A DNA stretch of 64,000 nucleotides, taken from Bacillus sp. V3B (lineage in GTDB: Bacteria > Bacillota > Bacilli > Bacillales > Cytobacillaceae). The notes beneath the pieces are model-generated. The model ran no database searches. It worked only from the letters and a program-made list of their open reading frames with translations, and was not told the origin of the DNA. The position numbers and the translations under genes are program-made. Positions 16,944-24,686 of this stretch are shown one piece after another (the first letter of the stretch is position 1; each line of letters begins with the position of its first letter). The DNA lies in the NCBI RefSeq assembly GCF_024494465.1, contig NZ_JAETXM010000017.1, positions 1 through 64,000 of the forward strand, read 5' to 3'.

Positions 16944-17159
16944 ATGGGGCTTTTTAATTATCTATCCGATTGGAAGGCTAGTTTATATGGAAAAAAAATT
17001 ACCCAGGCGGAAAGCCTGGGAAACTGTCCAGATTGTAATGGAAAAGGATTTCACATTCCAATTGTTAACGAATACTCTTATCCAGAATCCTATGATTGTC
17101 CTGGTTGTAATGGAACTGGGACATTTACAGGATGGAACGAAAATAACAAACCTTATTAG
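16944..17159 (+). CDS. Small zinc-finger-like protein (two CxxCxGxG motifs)
   Basis: A 71-residue protein of unknown function with two DnaJ-type zinc-binding repeats, CPDCNGKGF and CPGCNGTGTF, 20-odd residues apart, which together can bind one or two Zn ions. No J domain. Similar small Cys-rich proteins (for example YuiA-like) occur in bacilli. ATG 16944 is chosen because AGAGGTG lies nine bases upstream; GTG 16932 lies inside that site. Followed by a hairpin terminator at 17166-17213, so it is a monocistronic gene. Confidence 0.72.
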   Translation: MGLFNYLSDWKASLYGKKITQAESLGNCPDCNGKGFHIPIVNEYSYPESYDCPGCNGTGTFTGWNENNKPY

Positions 17160-17165
17160 AACAAA

Positions 17166-17213
17166 GTCCCGGTAGCCAATTAGACCATAGCCATGCTATC
17201 CGGGCATGTTTTT
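17166..17213 (+). terminator. Terminator of the zinc-finger-like gene
   Basis: CCCGGTAGC pairs with GCTATCCGGG, followed by CATGTTTTTCTATT. Confidence 0.65.
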
Positions 17214-17245
17214 CTATTATCAAAGAAGTCCCCTTAAAATTTCAT

Positions 17246-17497
17246 ATCAAATTCGCCCCGCCGAATTTGCGCCCGGATTTTTATCACGCTTCAGAAAGCC
17301 ACATCCTGTGGCTTTCGCCTGACTAGGACGTCCTGTCCGTCGTCGAGCTCGCTCGATCAATTACCTTTAAAAAATCGAAAGGCTCGCCGGAGGCTTAACT
17401 TCATTCAGCCGGGGTTTGAACCCCCACTGAATCAGAGAGCTTTTTGCATTCATCCCCCACTTACAGAAGTGGAGGACTTCTGCTGAATGAAGTTAAA
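17246..17497 (+). repeat. R1 repeat, copy D
   Basis: A 252-base copy of the subtype with AAATCGAAAGGCTCGCCGG in the centre, shared with copy F. Its right end GTTAAA supplies the stop codon of the flavin monooxygenase gene read from the other strand. Confidence 0.95.
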
Positions 17498-18590
17498 CAG
17501 GGATAAATTGTTTTCCGAATGAGGCTTCTTTCTTTAATTGTTCTCTTTGTTGTATTTCAACTTCCTGCCTACGCATCTGTTCAAAACGTTTCAATTCAAC
17601 TGTTCCTACTTGCTCAATGGAACCCGCTTCCTTAATGATTTGAAAAAGCACATCCGCATCCTTCATTGCACTGTTAATCCCAATGGCACCCGTCGGACTC
17701 ATCGTGTGGGCTGCATCCCCAATAATGGTTAGACCATTTTTAACCCAAGTCTCACTTTGGCTACTTTGCACTTGAAGCAGTACAAAATCATTCCATGACT
17801 TGATATGAGCATGTACACTATCCGCTAATTCAGGAAACGCCTCAATTAACTGATGAATAAACGGCATAAACGACTGCTTTTTCAGCTCAGGAAACGAACC
17901 TTCGGGAATATTCCAACCAATTTGAACAAATCCCCCCTGTTGTGTAAATAAAGCGAGTTGCTCTTGATTGACAAGAGCCATCCGTATCGTTGGTTCCCAA
18001 CCCATCGGTACGGGAATACGTGCCCAAAGAAGATCATACCCATGTCTAATTTTCTTAAACGGAATATGAGCCAATTTTCGAATCGTTGAAAAACGTCCGT
18101 CTGAACCAACAATCAATGAGCTTTTAATCGTCACTTCTTGACCATCCTTCAACGCTTTTACACCCACATATTGTTCATCTTCTTCAATTAATTTAATAAC
18201 TCTTGTATTTAACAGTAGTGTATAATCAGCAAGTCGTTGGCTTTTTTGTAGCAAAAGACCAAGCAAATGCTTTTGAGGCACATGTATACCAACATGTTTT
18301 ATACTTTCATCAGGCATAATTTGTTTAAATACTTCACCATGATCCCAGTATTCAACCCGGTCCATTCGCAGCAAACCTATTTTTTCTAATTCCTCAAAAA
18401 GATTGTATTTTTGTAGTATTGATTCACCCGTCTCATTCAAATGTTCTCCTCTGAACTCTTTATTGATGTTATCGTGACGCTCGATTAAAACGGTTGAAAT
18501 GTTATGACTCGCTAATAAATAGGAGAGTAAAGCACCCGCAGGTCCAGCACCAACGATACAAACATCTGTCTTATAATCATATTCCTTCAC
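17493..18590 (-). CDS. FAD-dependent monooxygenase (group A flavoprotein hydroxylase family)
   Basis: A 365-residue enzyme. The N-terminal dinucleotide motif is CIVGAGPAGALLSYLLA, the middle has IVGSDGRFSTIRK (DG motif, binds FAD and NAD(P)H), and the second FAD motif is IIGDAAHTMSPTGAIGIN. All three fingerprints of class A hydroxylases are present. GTG start with GGGTG seven bases upstream. It is the last gene of an operon after a GTP cyclohydrolase II paralogue and ribD (37-base gap), so its substrate may be a pyrimidine or pterin-like product. The stop codon lies in the R1 repeat, so a few C-terminal residues may be lost or changed. It could also be an unrelated aromatic hydroxylase. Confidence 0.82.
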   Translation of the reverse strand: MKEYDYKTDVCIVGAGPAGALLSYLLASHNISTVLIERHDNINKEFRGEHLNETGESILQKYNLFEELEKIGLLRMDRVEYWDHGEVFKQIMPDESIKHVGIHVPQKHLLGLLLQKSQRLADYTLLLNTRVIKLIEEDEQYVGVKALKDGQEVTIKSSLIVGSDGRFSTIRKLAHIPFKKIRHGYDLLWARIPVPMGWEPTIRMALVNQEQLALFTQQGGFVQIGWNIPEGSFPELKKQSFMPFIHQLIEAFPELADSVHAHIKSWNDFVLLQVQSSQSETWVKNGLTIIGDAAHTMSPTGAIGINSAMKDADVLFQIIKEAGSIEQVGTVELKRFEQMRRQEVEIQQREQLKKEASFGKQFIPV

Positions 18591-18627
18591 GTTACATCAC
18601 CCATTATAATTGGTTTAGTTTCTTTTC

Positions 18628-19725
18628 TTAGGATTGCTTTGGGTACGCAGTGATCAGCAAATCATTCCCTACATGTTCTACAGAATCGAAATTGACGTCT
18701 AGCGCCATATCCATCGTCTCAACATCACTTCCAGTAAAAGGTGTCAAGGAATGACGACCACCTAGAACTTTAGGTGCTATATAGATGAGAAATTTATTGA
18801 TAAGCCCCTCTCGTAAAAAGGAACCATTCACTTCGCTTCCACCTTCAACAAGTACGTCTGTTATTCCCAATTCAAATAGTTGCTTTAAAATAAAAGTAAA
18901 ATCTATTCCTTCATCCATTTCAGGAGTTAAAAATACTTGGACACCTTTTGTTGAAAGAGCGGCCTCTTTTTCTTCATCCACACCTTCTTTAGCAAAAATC
19001 CAAGTTTGTGCTTCAGAACAGTCCGTAATTTTTGCCTCTACAGGAGTTCTCAAGTTCGAATCAATGATAATACGGATTGGATTTTTCCCACCCTCTGGTA
19101 TTCTCGTTGTTAACATCGGATCATCTGCAAGTACGGTTCCAATTCCAACAAGAATGGCATCTACTTCATTTCGCAAATAATGAACCTGTTGTCTTGATTC
19201 ATCACCCGTCACCCATTTCGAATGACCGTTATAAGTAGCAATTTTACCATCAAGAGTCATAGCGACTTTGGAAATCACAAATGGAGTACTGTGAATCATA
19301 TTATGAATAAAACGTTCATTTAATCGCTTCGCTTCCTCTTCTAGCACGCCTACCTCGACTTCAATTCCAGCCTCTTCGATCAGGTTAATTCCTCGACCTG
19401 CAACAAGTGGGTTCGGGTCTTTCATCGCAATGACCACTCGACTCACTCCAGATTCCTTTACTAAATTCGCACAAGGTGGCGTTTTTCCAAAATGGGAACA
19501 AGGTTCAAGCGTGACATAAAGAGTTGCTCCTTTTGCATGCTGACCCGCCATTCGAAAAGCGTGAACTTCCGCATGTGGTTCCCCTGCCTTACGATGAAGC
19601 CCTGATCCAACAATCGTCCCGTCTTTTATAATTACTGCTCCTACAAGAGGATTCGGATTTGTTTTTCCTTTTGCGGTTGCTGCTAAATCAAGGGCAAGCC
19701 TCATAAAATAATGATCGTTGTTCAT
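18628..19725 (-). CDS. ribD: Bifunctional diaminohydroxyphosphoribosylaminopyrimidine deaminase / aminouracil reductase RibD
   Basis: A 365-residue two-domain enzyme. The N-terminal deaminase domain has Zn ligands in HAEVHAF and PCSHFGKTPPC. The C-terminal reductase domain has SKVAMTLDGKIAT, SKWVTGDESRQQVHYLR, VGIGTVLADDP and LVEGGSEVNG. It makes 5-amino-6-ribitylamino-uracil phosphate from the GTP cyclohydrolase II product. All motifs look functional. Not accompanied by ribE, ribH or an FMN riboswitch; instead it lies 12 bases after a GTP cyclohydrolase II paralogue and before a flavin monooxygenase. Either an auxiliary riboflavin gene or part of a separate pathway. Confidence 0.93.
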   Translation of the reverse strand: MNNDHYFMRLALDLAATAKGKTNPNPLVGAVIIKDGTIVGSGLHRKAGEPHAEVHAFRMAGQHAKGATLYVTLEPCSHFGKTPPCANLVKESGVSRVVIAMKDPNPLVAGRGINLIEEAGIEVEVGVLEEEAKRLNERFIHNMIHSTPFVISKVAMTLDGKIATYNGHSKWVTGDESRQQVHYLRNEVDAILVGIGTVLADDPMLTTRIPEGGKNPIRIIIDSNLRTPVEAKITDCSEAQTWIFAKEGVDEEKEAALSTKGVQVFLTPEMDEGIDFTFILKQLFELGITDVLVEGGSEVNGSFLREGLINKFLIYIAPKVLGGRHSLTPFTGSDVETMDMALDVNFDSVEHVGNDLLITAYPKQS

Positions 19726-19737
19726 GGCACATTCTCC

Positions 19738-20484
19738 TTAATTTGTAATTATCATTCTACTATTTTGAATATGCCCTGATTTCTCTACTTTTGTCGCCAA
19801 ATAAAAGCTGTTATAATCGGAAACATCACCCCATAAAGGAATATGATCACGAATGATCAGCCCCTTTTGTTTGAGAGCGTCAATTTTTTTCGGATTATTC
19901 GTAATGAGTGTAACCGGCTTTTCTCTTAAACCAGTGAGCACTCTAATAGCTTCCTCATAAGAACGAGTATCATCCGGAAAACCAAGGGCATTATTTGCTT
20001 CTACTGTATCATATCCTTCCTGTTGAAGAATATAAGCTAATGATTTAGGGAATAAACCAATCCCACGACCTTCATGATTAGCTAAGTAAAAAAGCGCTCC
20101 GCTTCCATGTTCGACAATCATTTTCATCGATTGACGCAGTTGGTAACCACAATCACAGCGCTTACTACCAAAAATATCTCCTGAATGGCAGATACTATGC
20201 ATTCGTATATAAGCTTCTTCTTCATGCTCAAAATCTCCGTATACTAATACAGATGATTGCTGAAATTTAGCTAAGTCGGCGGTAGCTAATGCTTCAAGCA
20301 AATCATCTTTTTCTGATGGTAACCCTTCAAGAGGGAGCCATGTATACCACTCGAAAGTAACAACTTGACCTTCAAGTTGAACAGGGAGTTTAACCGGACC
20401 GACAAGACATATATCTTTTTTATTTGTTTGTTTTAGAATCGTCATTTTATTCATCAAAATATTTTTTACTTTATCTGAAATCAT
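19738..20484 (-). CDS. GTP cyclohydrolase II paralogue (RibA-like, stand-alone)
   Basis: About 248 residues. Hydrolyses GTP to 2,5-diamino-6-ribosylamino-pyrimidinone phosphate, formate and pyrophosphate if it behaves like the family. Zn ligands are in place (C99, C110, C112 in the pattern C-x10-C-x-C, SICHSGDIFGSKRCDCG), as are FYLANHEGRGIGL, DTVEANNALGF and LITNNPKKIDAL. The usual HSECLTGD reads HSICHSGD, so a normally acidic residue and its neighbours are changed. No DHBP synthase domain is fused, unlike bacillary RibBA. ATG 20484 is chosen (GAAAGG nine bases before) over TTG 20508. First gene of the operon with ribD, divergent from an HxlR regulator. Confidence 0.85.
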   Translation of the reverse strand: MISDKVKNILMNKMTILKQTNKKDICLVGPVKLPVQLEGQVVTFEWYTWLPLEGLPSEKDDLLEALATADLAKFQQSSVLVYGDFEHEEEAYIRMHSICHSGDIFGSKRCDCGYQLRQSMKMIVEHGSGALFYLANHEGRGIGLFPKSLAYILQQEGYDTVEANNALGFPDDTRSYEEAIRVLTGLREKPVTLITNNPKKIDALKQKGLIIRDHIPLWGDVSDYNSFYLATKVEKSGHIQNSRMIITN

Positions 20485-20526
20485 TATGATCATCCTTTCA
20501 ACATACAATACACTATCTGCATGTCA

Positions 20527-20541
20527 CTTACTATATGTAAG
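20527..20541. promoter_or_regulatory. Palindrome CTTAC-N5-GTAAG in the HxlR/GTP cyclohydrolase intergenic region
   Basis: CTTACTATATGTAAG is a perfect inverted repeat with a 5-base spacer, 43 bases upstream of the GTP cyclohydrolase start. Its half site recurs in the palindromes at 20572-20599. Likely an operator of the divergent HxlR regulator. Confidence 0.55.
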
Positions 20542-20571
20542 TAAGTATATATTTGTAAACAATTGACGTCA

Positions 20572-20599
20572 AGTAATATATTTACTATTATAATAGTAA
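20572..20599. promoter_or_regulatory. Overlapping palindromes upstream of hxlR
   Basis: AGTAATATATTTACT (20572-20586) and the perfect 18-base palindrome TTACTATTATAATAGTAA (20582-20599) overlap each other and a TATAAT (20589-20594), placing a bound dimer directly on a probable -10 element. Confidence 0.55.
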
Positions 20600-20628
20600 T
20601 AATTAATTTTTCAACTGGGGTGGTTTAA

Positions 20629-20961
20629 ATGGGGGAGAGTACTCTTTGTCCCAAGTTTCATAAAGCAATTGAGATTCTGAGTAAGCGTTGGAATGGATTA
20701 ATTATTAACCAGTTATTATCTGGATCACAACGTTTTTGTACCATTAATGCCTCGATGCCGATCAGTGGACGACTCTTATCTGAGAGACTAAAGGAATTAG
20801 AAATCGAGGGAATTGTTTCAAGAGAGATTTTTCCTGAAGTACCTGTTCGTGTTGAGTATACGTTAACAGAAAAGGGCCTGGCTTTAAAGAATGTGTTTAA
20901 AGAAATTGATCACTGGTCACAAGATTGGATACAAACTAAGGACGATAGCACAAAAGGGTGA
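20629..20961 (+). CDS. HxlR-family winged-helix transcriptional regulator
   Basis: A 110-residue MarR-like winged-helix protein. Family marks: an N-terminal Cys in CPKFHKAIEILSKRWNG, recognition region FCTINASMPISGRLLSERL, LKELEIEGIVSREIFPEVPV and VEYTLTEKG. HxlR regulators act as dimers and often sense electrophiles or oxidants through the N-terminal Cys. It is divergent from the GTP cyclohydrolase-ribD-monooxygenase operon, with three related palindromes between them, so it most likely controls that operon and itself. GGGGTGG precedes the ATG. Terminator at 20951-20982 overlaps the 3' end. Confidence 0.9.
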   Translation: MGESTLCPKFHKAIEILSKRWNGLIINQLLSGSQRFCTINASMPISGRLLSERLKELEIEGIVSREIFPEVPVRVEYTLTEKGLALKNVFKEIDHWSQDWIQTKDDSTKG

Positions 20962-20982
20962 TATTCATATATCACCCTTTTG
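20951..20982 (+). terminator. Terminator of hxlR
   Basis: AAAAGGGTGATAT pairs with ATATCACCCTTTT, followed by GTTATT. It starts in the last codons of the gene. Confidence 0.8.
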
Positions 20983-20997
20983 TTATTGAAAAAGATT

Positions 20998-21250
20998 ATC
21001 AAATTCGCCCCGCCGAATTTGCGCCCGGATTTTTATCACGCTTCAGAAAGCCACATCCTGTGGCTTTCGCCTGACTAGGACGTCCTGTCCTTCGTCGAGC
21101 TCGCTCGATCAATGACCTTTAAAAAATCCGAGGCATCCGCCGGAGGCTTAACTTCATTCAGTCGGGGTTTGAACCCCCACTGAATCAGAGAGCTTTTTGC
21201 ATTCATCCCCCACTTACAGAAGTGGAGGACTTCTGCTGAATGAAGATAAA
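20998..21250 (+). repeat. R1 repeat, copy E
   Basis: A 253-base copy like copy B, with small changes (CCTTCG for CCGTCG, GAAGATAAA at the right end). It lies between the hxlR terminator and a second terminator-like hairpin at 21274. Confidence 0.95.
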
Positions 21251-21273
21251 GTGGTCTACAAGATGTTCTATCC

Positions 21274-21320
21274 ACTCCTTCGTACCCAACCTGATTATAG
21301 GATGCGAAGGAGTTTTTTAT
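21274..21320 (+). terminator. Orphan terminator before yugO
   Basis: ACTCCTTCG pairs with CGAAGGAGT around a 22-base loop, followed by TTTTTATTT. No plus-strand gene lies directly upstream of it, so it may be left from a lost gene or act as a back-up for hxlR. Confidence 0.65.
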
Positions 21321-21392
21321 TTCTTTATTTATGAAAGGTTTATTTTTCGTCTATACTGACAAAATAATTCTTTTTACTTGAGGTGAAGAGCT

Positions 21393-22382
21393 TTGCCACA
21401 TCAAATTTATTTAGGGTTTATTCGCTTACCGCTTTTACTAAGGACATTTTTGATTGCCATTTCTTCCATTATATTTTTTGGTATTTCCATTCATTATCTT
21501 GAAACGGAGCACTTCCCAACTATTTTTGATGGCATTTGGTGGGCCGTTATAACCGCCGCTACTGTTGGTTATGGAGATTATGTTCCCCATTCAATCATTG
21601 GGAGAGTATCCGGTATTTTATTAATTATCACGAGCGCTGGCTTTCTTTCCTCTTTTTTTATTACCTTAGCAACAACTGCTGCTACAAAACAAAATGACTA
21701 TCTGAAGGGGAAAGCAAAATTTAAAGGAAAGGATCATTACATTATTATTGGATGGAACGAACGCTCGAGAACGATTATTAATTCATTGATTAGTGAAAAA
21801 AGAGTTGTTTCCATTGCTTTAATAGATGAAACCCTACCAAAGAATCCACTTCTGCATAGAGATGTTCATTTCGTTCAAGGGTCTTCAAATTTGGATAATG
21901 TGTTAATTCAAGCTAATATTGAAAAGGCAAAAAAGGTGATTATTACCGCGGATGCAAATAAAGGGGAGTCACAAGCCGATATGTATACGATACTAACCTT
22001 ATTAACGGTTAAAGGGCTCAATCCACAGGTAGAATCGATCGTTGAGATCCTGACAAATGAACAAGTTGCAAATGCCAAACGAGCAGGAGCAGACGAAATT
22101 ATTCAAACCAATATTTTAACTAGTTTCGTTATGCTTCAAAGTACTTCAGCACAAGATATGGTCACTTCCTTTTTAGATTTACTATATCAACTAACAGAGA
22201 AAAAACTCGTTTTTCAGGAAGCTATGATAGAAGAGATTGAGATGGATTACACCATTCTAGCTATCCATTTATTAAATGAAGGGAAAGCACTTTTGGGAAT
22301 CCAAAGAGGTGAAGCCACCATCTTAAATCCTCCACAGCCTTTTTTAATTGAAAAACACGATCAACTAATCATCATTACATGA
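21393..22382 (+). CDS. yugO: Potassium channel protein with RCK/TrkA-N domain (YugO)
   Basis: A 329-residue two-helix K+ channel. Two membrane segments (about 18-37 and 70-95) flank a pore helix and the selectivity filter TVGYGD. A cytosolic RCK domain follows with a Rossmann start (KDHYIIIGWNERSRTII) for nucleotide binding. YugO releases potassium in B. subtilis biofilm electrical signalling. TTG start at 21393 with GAGGTG seven bases upstream. In B. subtilis it also lies near pgi. Followed by a hairpin shared with the convergent pgi gene. Confidence 0.92.
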   Translation: MPHQIYLGFIRLPLLLRTFLIAISSIIFFGISIHYLETEHFPTIFDGIWWAVITAATVGYGDYVPHSIIGRVSGILLIITSAGFLSSFFITLATTAATKQNDYLKGKAKFKGKDHYIIIGWNERSRTIINSLISEKRVVSIALIDETLPKNPLLHRDVHFVQGSSNLDNVLIQANIEKAKKVIITADANKGESQADMYTILTLLTVKGLNPQVESIVEILTNEQVANAKRAGADEIIQTNILTSFVMLQSTSAQDMVTSFLDLLYQLTEKKLVFQEAMIEEIEMDYTILAIHLLNEGKALLGIQRGEATILNPPQPFLIEKHDQLIIIT

Positions 22383-22421
22383 TCGTGGGTGGGAGATTCA
22401 CGTTGGCCTCATTAGATAAAC

Positions 22422-22470
22422 AAAAGGCTGTCCCCAAAGGTAGCAGACACCTTGGGGGACAGCCTTTTTC
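22422..22470. terminator. Bidirectional terminator yugO/pgi (H-type hairpin)
   Basis: AAAAGGCTGTCCCCAAAGGT pairs with ACCTTGGGGGACAGCCTTTTT with a small imperfection. It stands between convergent yugO and pgi and resembles the H-family hairpins. Confidence 0.85.
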
Positions 22471-22473
22471 TAC

Positions 22474-23823
22474 TTATTTCAAACGCTTTTCTAATTCCGC
22501 TTTTTTCTCTTCAAAACCTGGTTTTCCAAGCAATGCAAACATATTGACTTTATATGCTTCAACACCTGGTTGGTCAAATGGATTCACACCTAATAAATAG
22601 CCACTCATCGCGCAAGCTTTTTCAAAGAAATAAACAAGGTATCCGAATGTATACGCATCAAGCTGTGGAACGGATACAATTAAATTTGGAACCCCTCCAT
22701 CTGTATGTGCTAATAACGTCCCTTCAAACGCTTTATTATTGACAAAATCAATTGTTTTTCCAGAAAGATAATTTAACCCATCTAAATCATTTTCAGCCTT
22801 TTCGACTGTTAATTCATGTCGAGGCTTTTCAACCTTTATGACTGTTTCAAATAAATCACGACGACCTTCTTGCACATATTGCCCTAATGAATGAAGGTCT
22901 GTTGAAAAGTTAGCAGAAGAAGGATAAATTCCTTTTTGATCCTTTCCTTCACTTTCGCCAAACAACTGCTTCCACCATTCGGAAAAATATTGCAAAGCAG
23001 GCTCATAGTTAATCAGCATTTCAATTGTTTTTCCTTTATTATAGAGGAGATTCCTTACCGCAGCATATTGATAAGCAGCATTATACTCGAGTTCAGATTG
23101 ACTAAAATCCTCACGAGCAGAAGCTGCTCCTTTCATCATCGCTTCAATATCAGCCCCACTAACAGCAATTGGTAATAAACCAACAGCTGTTAAAACGGAA
23201 TAACGACCACCAACATCATCTGGAATAACAAAAGTCTCAAAGCCTTCTTCCGTGGCAACCGTTTTGAGTGCCCCTTTTGATTGATCTGTTGTCGCATAAA
23301 TTCGTTTTATCGCTTCTTCTTTTCCATACTTTTCTTCCAAAAGCTTACGGAAAATGCGCAAAGCAATTGCAGGCTCTGTTGTTGTTCCTGATTTAGAAAT
23401 GACATTAAGCGAGAAATCCTTTCCATCTAACAGATCCATCACATCTTGCATATAGGTAGAACTAATATTATTTCCAACAAAAATAATTTGTGGCGTATCT
23501 CTCTTTTCTTTTGACAGTATATTATAGAAGCTATGTTGTAATGCTTCAACAGCAGCACGAGCCCCTAAATAGGATCCACCAATTCCAATCACTAAAAGAA
23601 CATCAGAATCTTTCTTGATTTTTTCAGCTGCTCTTTGAATACGTGAGAATTCATCCTTATCATAGTTAACCGGTAGATCAATCCAGCCTAAAAAGTCATT
23701 TCCTGCACCAGTCTTTTCATGTAATGAATGGTGAGCTACTTTAACAGCATCTTGTAAATATGTAATTTCGTGTTCACCAAAAAAGGCGAGCGCTTTTGAA
23801 TAATCAAAATGAATATGTGTCAT
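22474..23823 (-). CDS. pgi: Glucose-6-phosphate isomerase
   Basis: A 449-residue glycolytic enzyme interconverting glucose-6-phosphate and fructose-6-phosphate. [18 protein letters not shown] (phosphate loop), [31 protein letters not shown] and the C-terminal [12 protein letters not shown] with the catalytic Lys are all present. Length equals the short bacillary form. Start preceded by TTGGAGGAAC. Monocistronic on the minus strand. Confidence 0.97.
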   Translation of the reverse strand: MTHIHFDYSKALAFFGEHEITYLQDAVKVAHHSLHEKTGAGNDFLGWIDLPVNYDKDEFSRIQRAAEKIKKDSDVLLVIGIGGSYLGARAAVEALQHSFYNILSKEKRDTPQIIFVGNNISSTYMQDVMDLLDGKDFSLNVISKSGTTTEPAIALRIFRKLLEEKYGKEEAIKRIYATTDQSKGALKTVATEEGFETFVIPDDVGGRYSVLTAVGLLPIAVSGADIEAMMKGAASAREDFSQSELEYNAAYQYAAVRNLLYNKGKTIEMLINYEPALQYFSEWWKQLFGESEGKDQKGIYPSSANFSTDLHSLGQYVQEGRRDLFETVIKVEKPRHELTVEKAENDLDGLNYLSGKTIDFVNNKAFEGTLLAHTDGGVPNLIVSVPQLDAYTFGYLVYFFEKACAMSGYLLGVNPFDQPGVEAYKVNMFALLGKPGFEEKKAELEKRLK

Positions 23824-24153
23824 GATGTTCCTCCAATTTTTTAGTCAATATCACTTTAACGAAAGCAGGATATATAATCAAGAAACTTCTCTTACTTGTA
23901 AGCGTGCCCATTTCTTCACAAATCTCTACAAATAACTTTTGATTATTTTTTAATACATTCAAAACTGTGTGTGGCCATGAACAAAGCCAATAAATGATTC
24001 ATATTTACAGGGAAGCACGATAAATGTTTTGATAGATAAAATTTTCCATGCTTTAGCCTCCTATCTCTCTCATTTACTTTTGAAAAATAAATAGATCATT
24101 CCTATTTTATTATCTTGCAAATGTGAGTTGAATGCAAAATCAACAAACACATA
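23824..24153. other. Intergenic stretch upstream of pgi without a recognisable gene
   Basis: About 330 AT-rich bases. The only thing noticed is CATGAACAAAGCC at 23978-23990, which resembles the end of an M-type repeat and may be a worn remnant. Confidence 0.4.
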
Positions 24154-24246
24154 AAGAAGACTTCCGTCAGTGGGGGTTTTTCTTCATCCCCACTGATGGT
24201 TAGTAGCGCTTATCGGACCTTTACGGGCAGTAAGAGTGGGATAAAA
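24154..24246 (+). repeat. P-type repeat (P1, short form)
   Basis: Starts GAAGACTTCC then GTCAGTGGGGG with a hairpin to CCCCACTGATGG, continues TTATCGGACCTTTACGGGCAG and ends GAGTGGGATAAAAT. Shares both ends with the 214-base copy at 46170 but lacks its middle. Confidence 0.8.
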
Positions 24247-24377
24247 TCCATGATCATTACTTGTTGGAAAAATCACCTTTCTATGTGAAAAATATTGGTA
24301 TTTTACCACAAAGTGAATAATTCTTTCTAATAGAACCATTCTAATGATGTACTTAATTTTTAAGGAGGCTAGTTGGT

Positions 24378-24611
24378 ATGAGTGGTATTCAACGTGTTGC
24401 ACTATTTATTACAATTATTGGGGCGATTAATTGGGGACTCATTGGATTCTTTCAGTTTGATCTTGTCGCATCCATTTTTGGGGGACAAGATTCGATCCTT
24501 TCAAGAATTATCTATAGTCTAGTTGGGATTGCTGGTCTAATTAATTTAGGACTTCTATTTAGACAAAATGAAGGAATCGAAAGATCACCTGAAACACGTC
24601 CAACAAGATAA
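24378..24611 (+). CDS. yuzA: DUF378 small membrane protein (YuzA)
   Basis: A 77-residue protein with two hydrophobic segments (VALFITIIGAINWGLIGFF and IIYSLVGIAGLINLGLLF) and the family motif GAINWGLIG. Function unknown. Start has AAGGAGG upstream. In B. subtilis yuzA lies in the same neighbourhood (between pgi and yugI). Followed by a GTCAGGAAGG hairpin. Confidence 0.88.
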   Translation: MSGIQRVALFITIIGAINWGLIGFFQFDLVASIFGGQDSILSRIIYSLVGIAGLINLGLLFRQNEGIERSPETRPTR

Positions 24612-24623
24612 TAAACTGAACCG

Positions 24624-24652
24624 GTCAGGAAGGGTAGATCCTTCCTGACAAG
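24624..24652 (+). terminator. Hairpin downstream of yuzA
   Basis: GGTCAGGAAGG pairs with CCTTCCTGAC; the T-run is weak (ACAAGG), so it may act together with the next hairpin. Confidence 0.55.
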
Positions 24653-24653
24653 G

Positions 24654-24686
24654 AAAAGGCAGCGCATTCTATGCACTGCCTTTTCT
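24654..24686. terminator. Terminator between yuzA and rocD
   Basis: AAAAGGCAG pairs with CTGCCTTTT around a 13-base loop with A and T flanks. It overlaps the 3' end of rocD and can serve both directions. Confidence 0.7.

Noticed and set aside
16897-17175. Alternative 92-codon frame over the zinc-finger-like gene
   Set aside because: Overlapping frame without ribosome site; the other frame has the clear CxxCxGxG motifs.
18600-20630. FMN riboswitch upstream of the ribD-type operon
   Set aside because: The 144-base leader between hxlR and the GTP cyclohydrolase start is too short and AT-rich, with no RFN-like conserved blocks.
21075-21275. Minus-strand frame of 66 codons
   Set aside because: It lies wholly in R1 copy E; frame length differs between copies, so it is not conserved coding.
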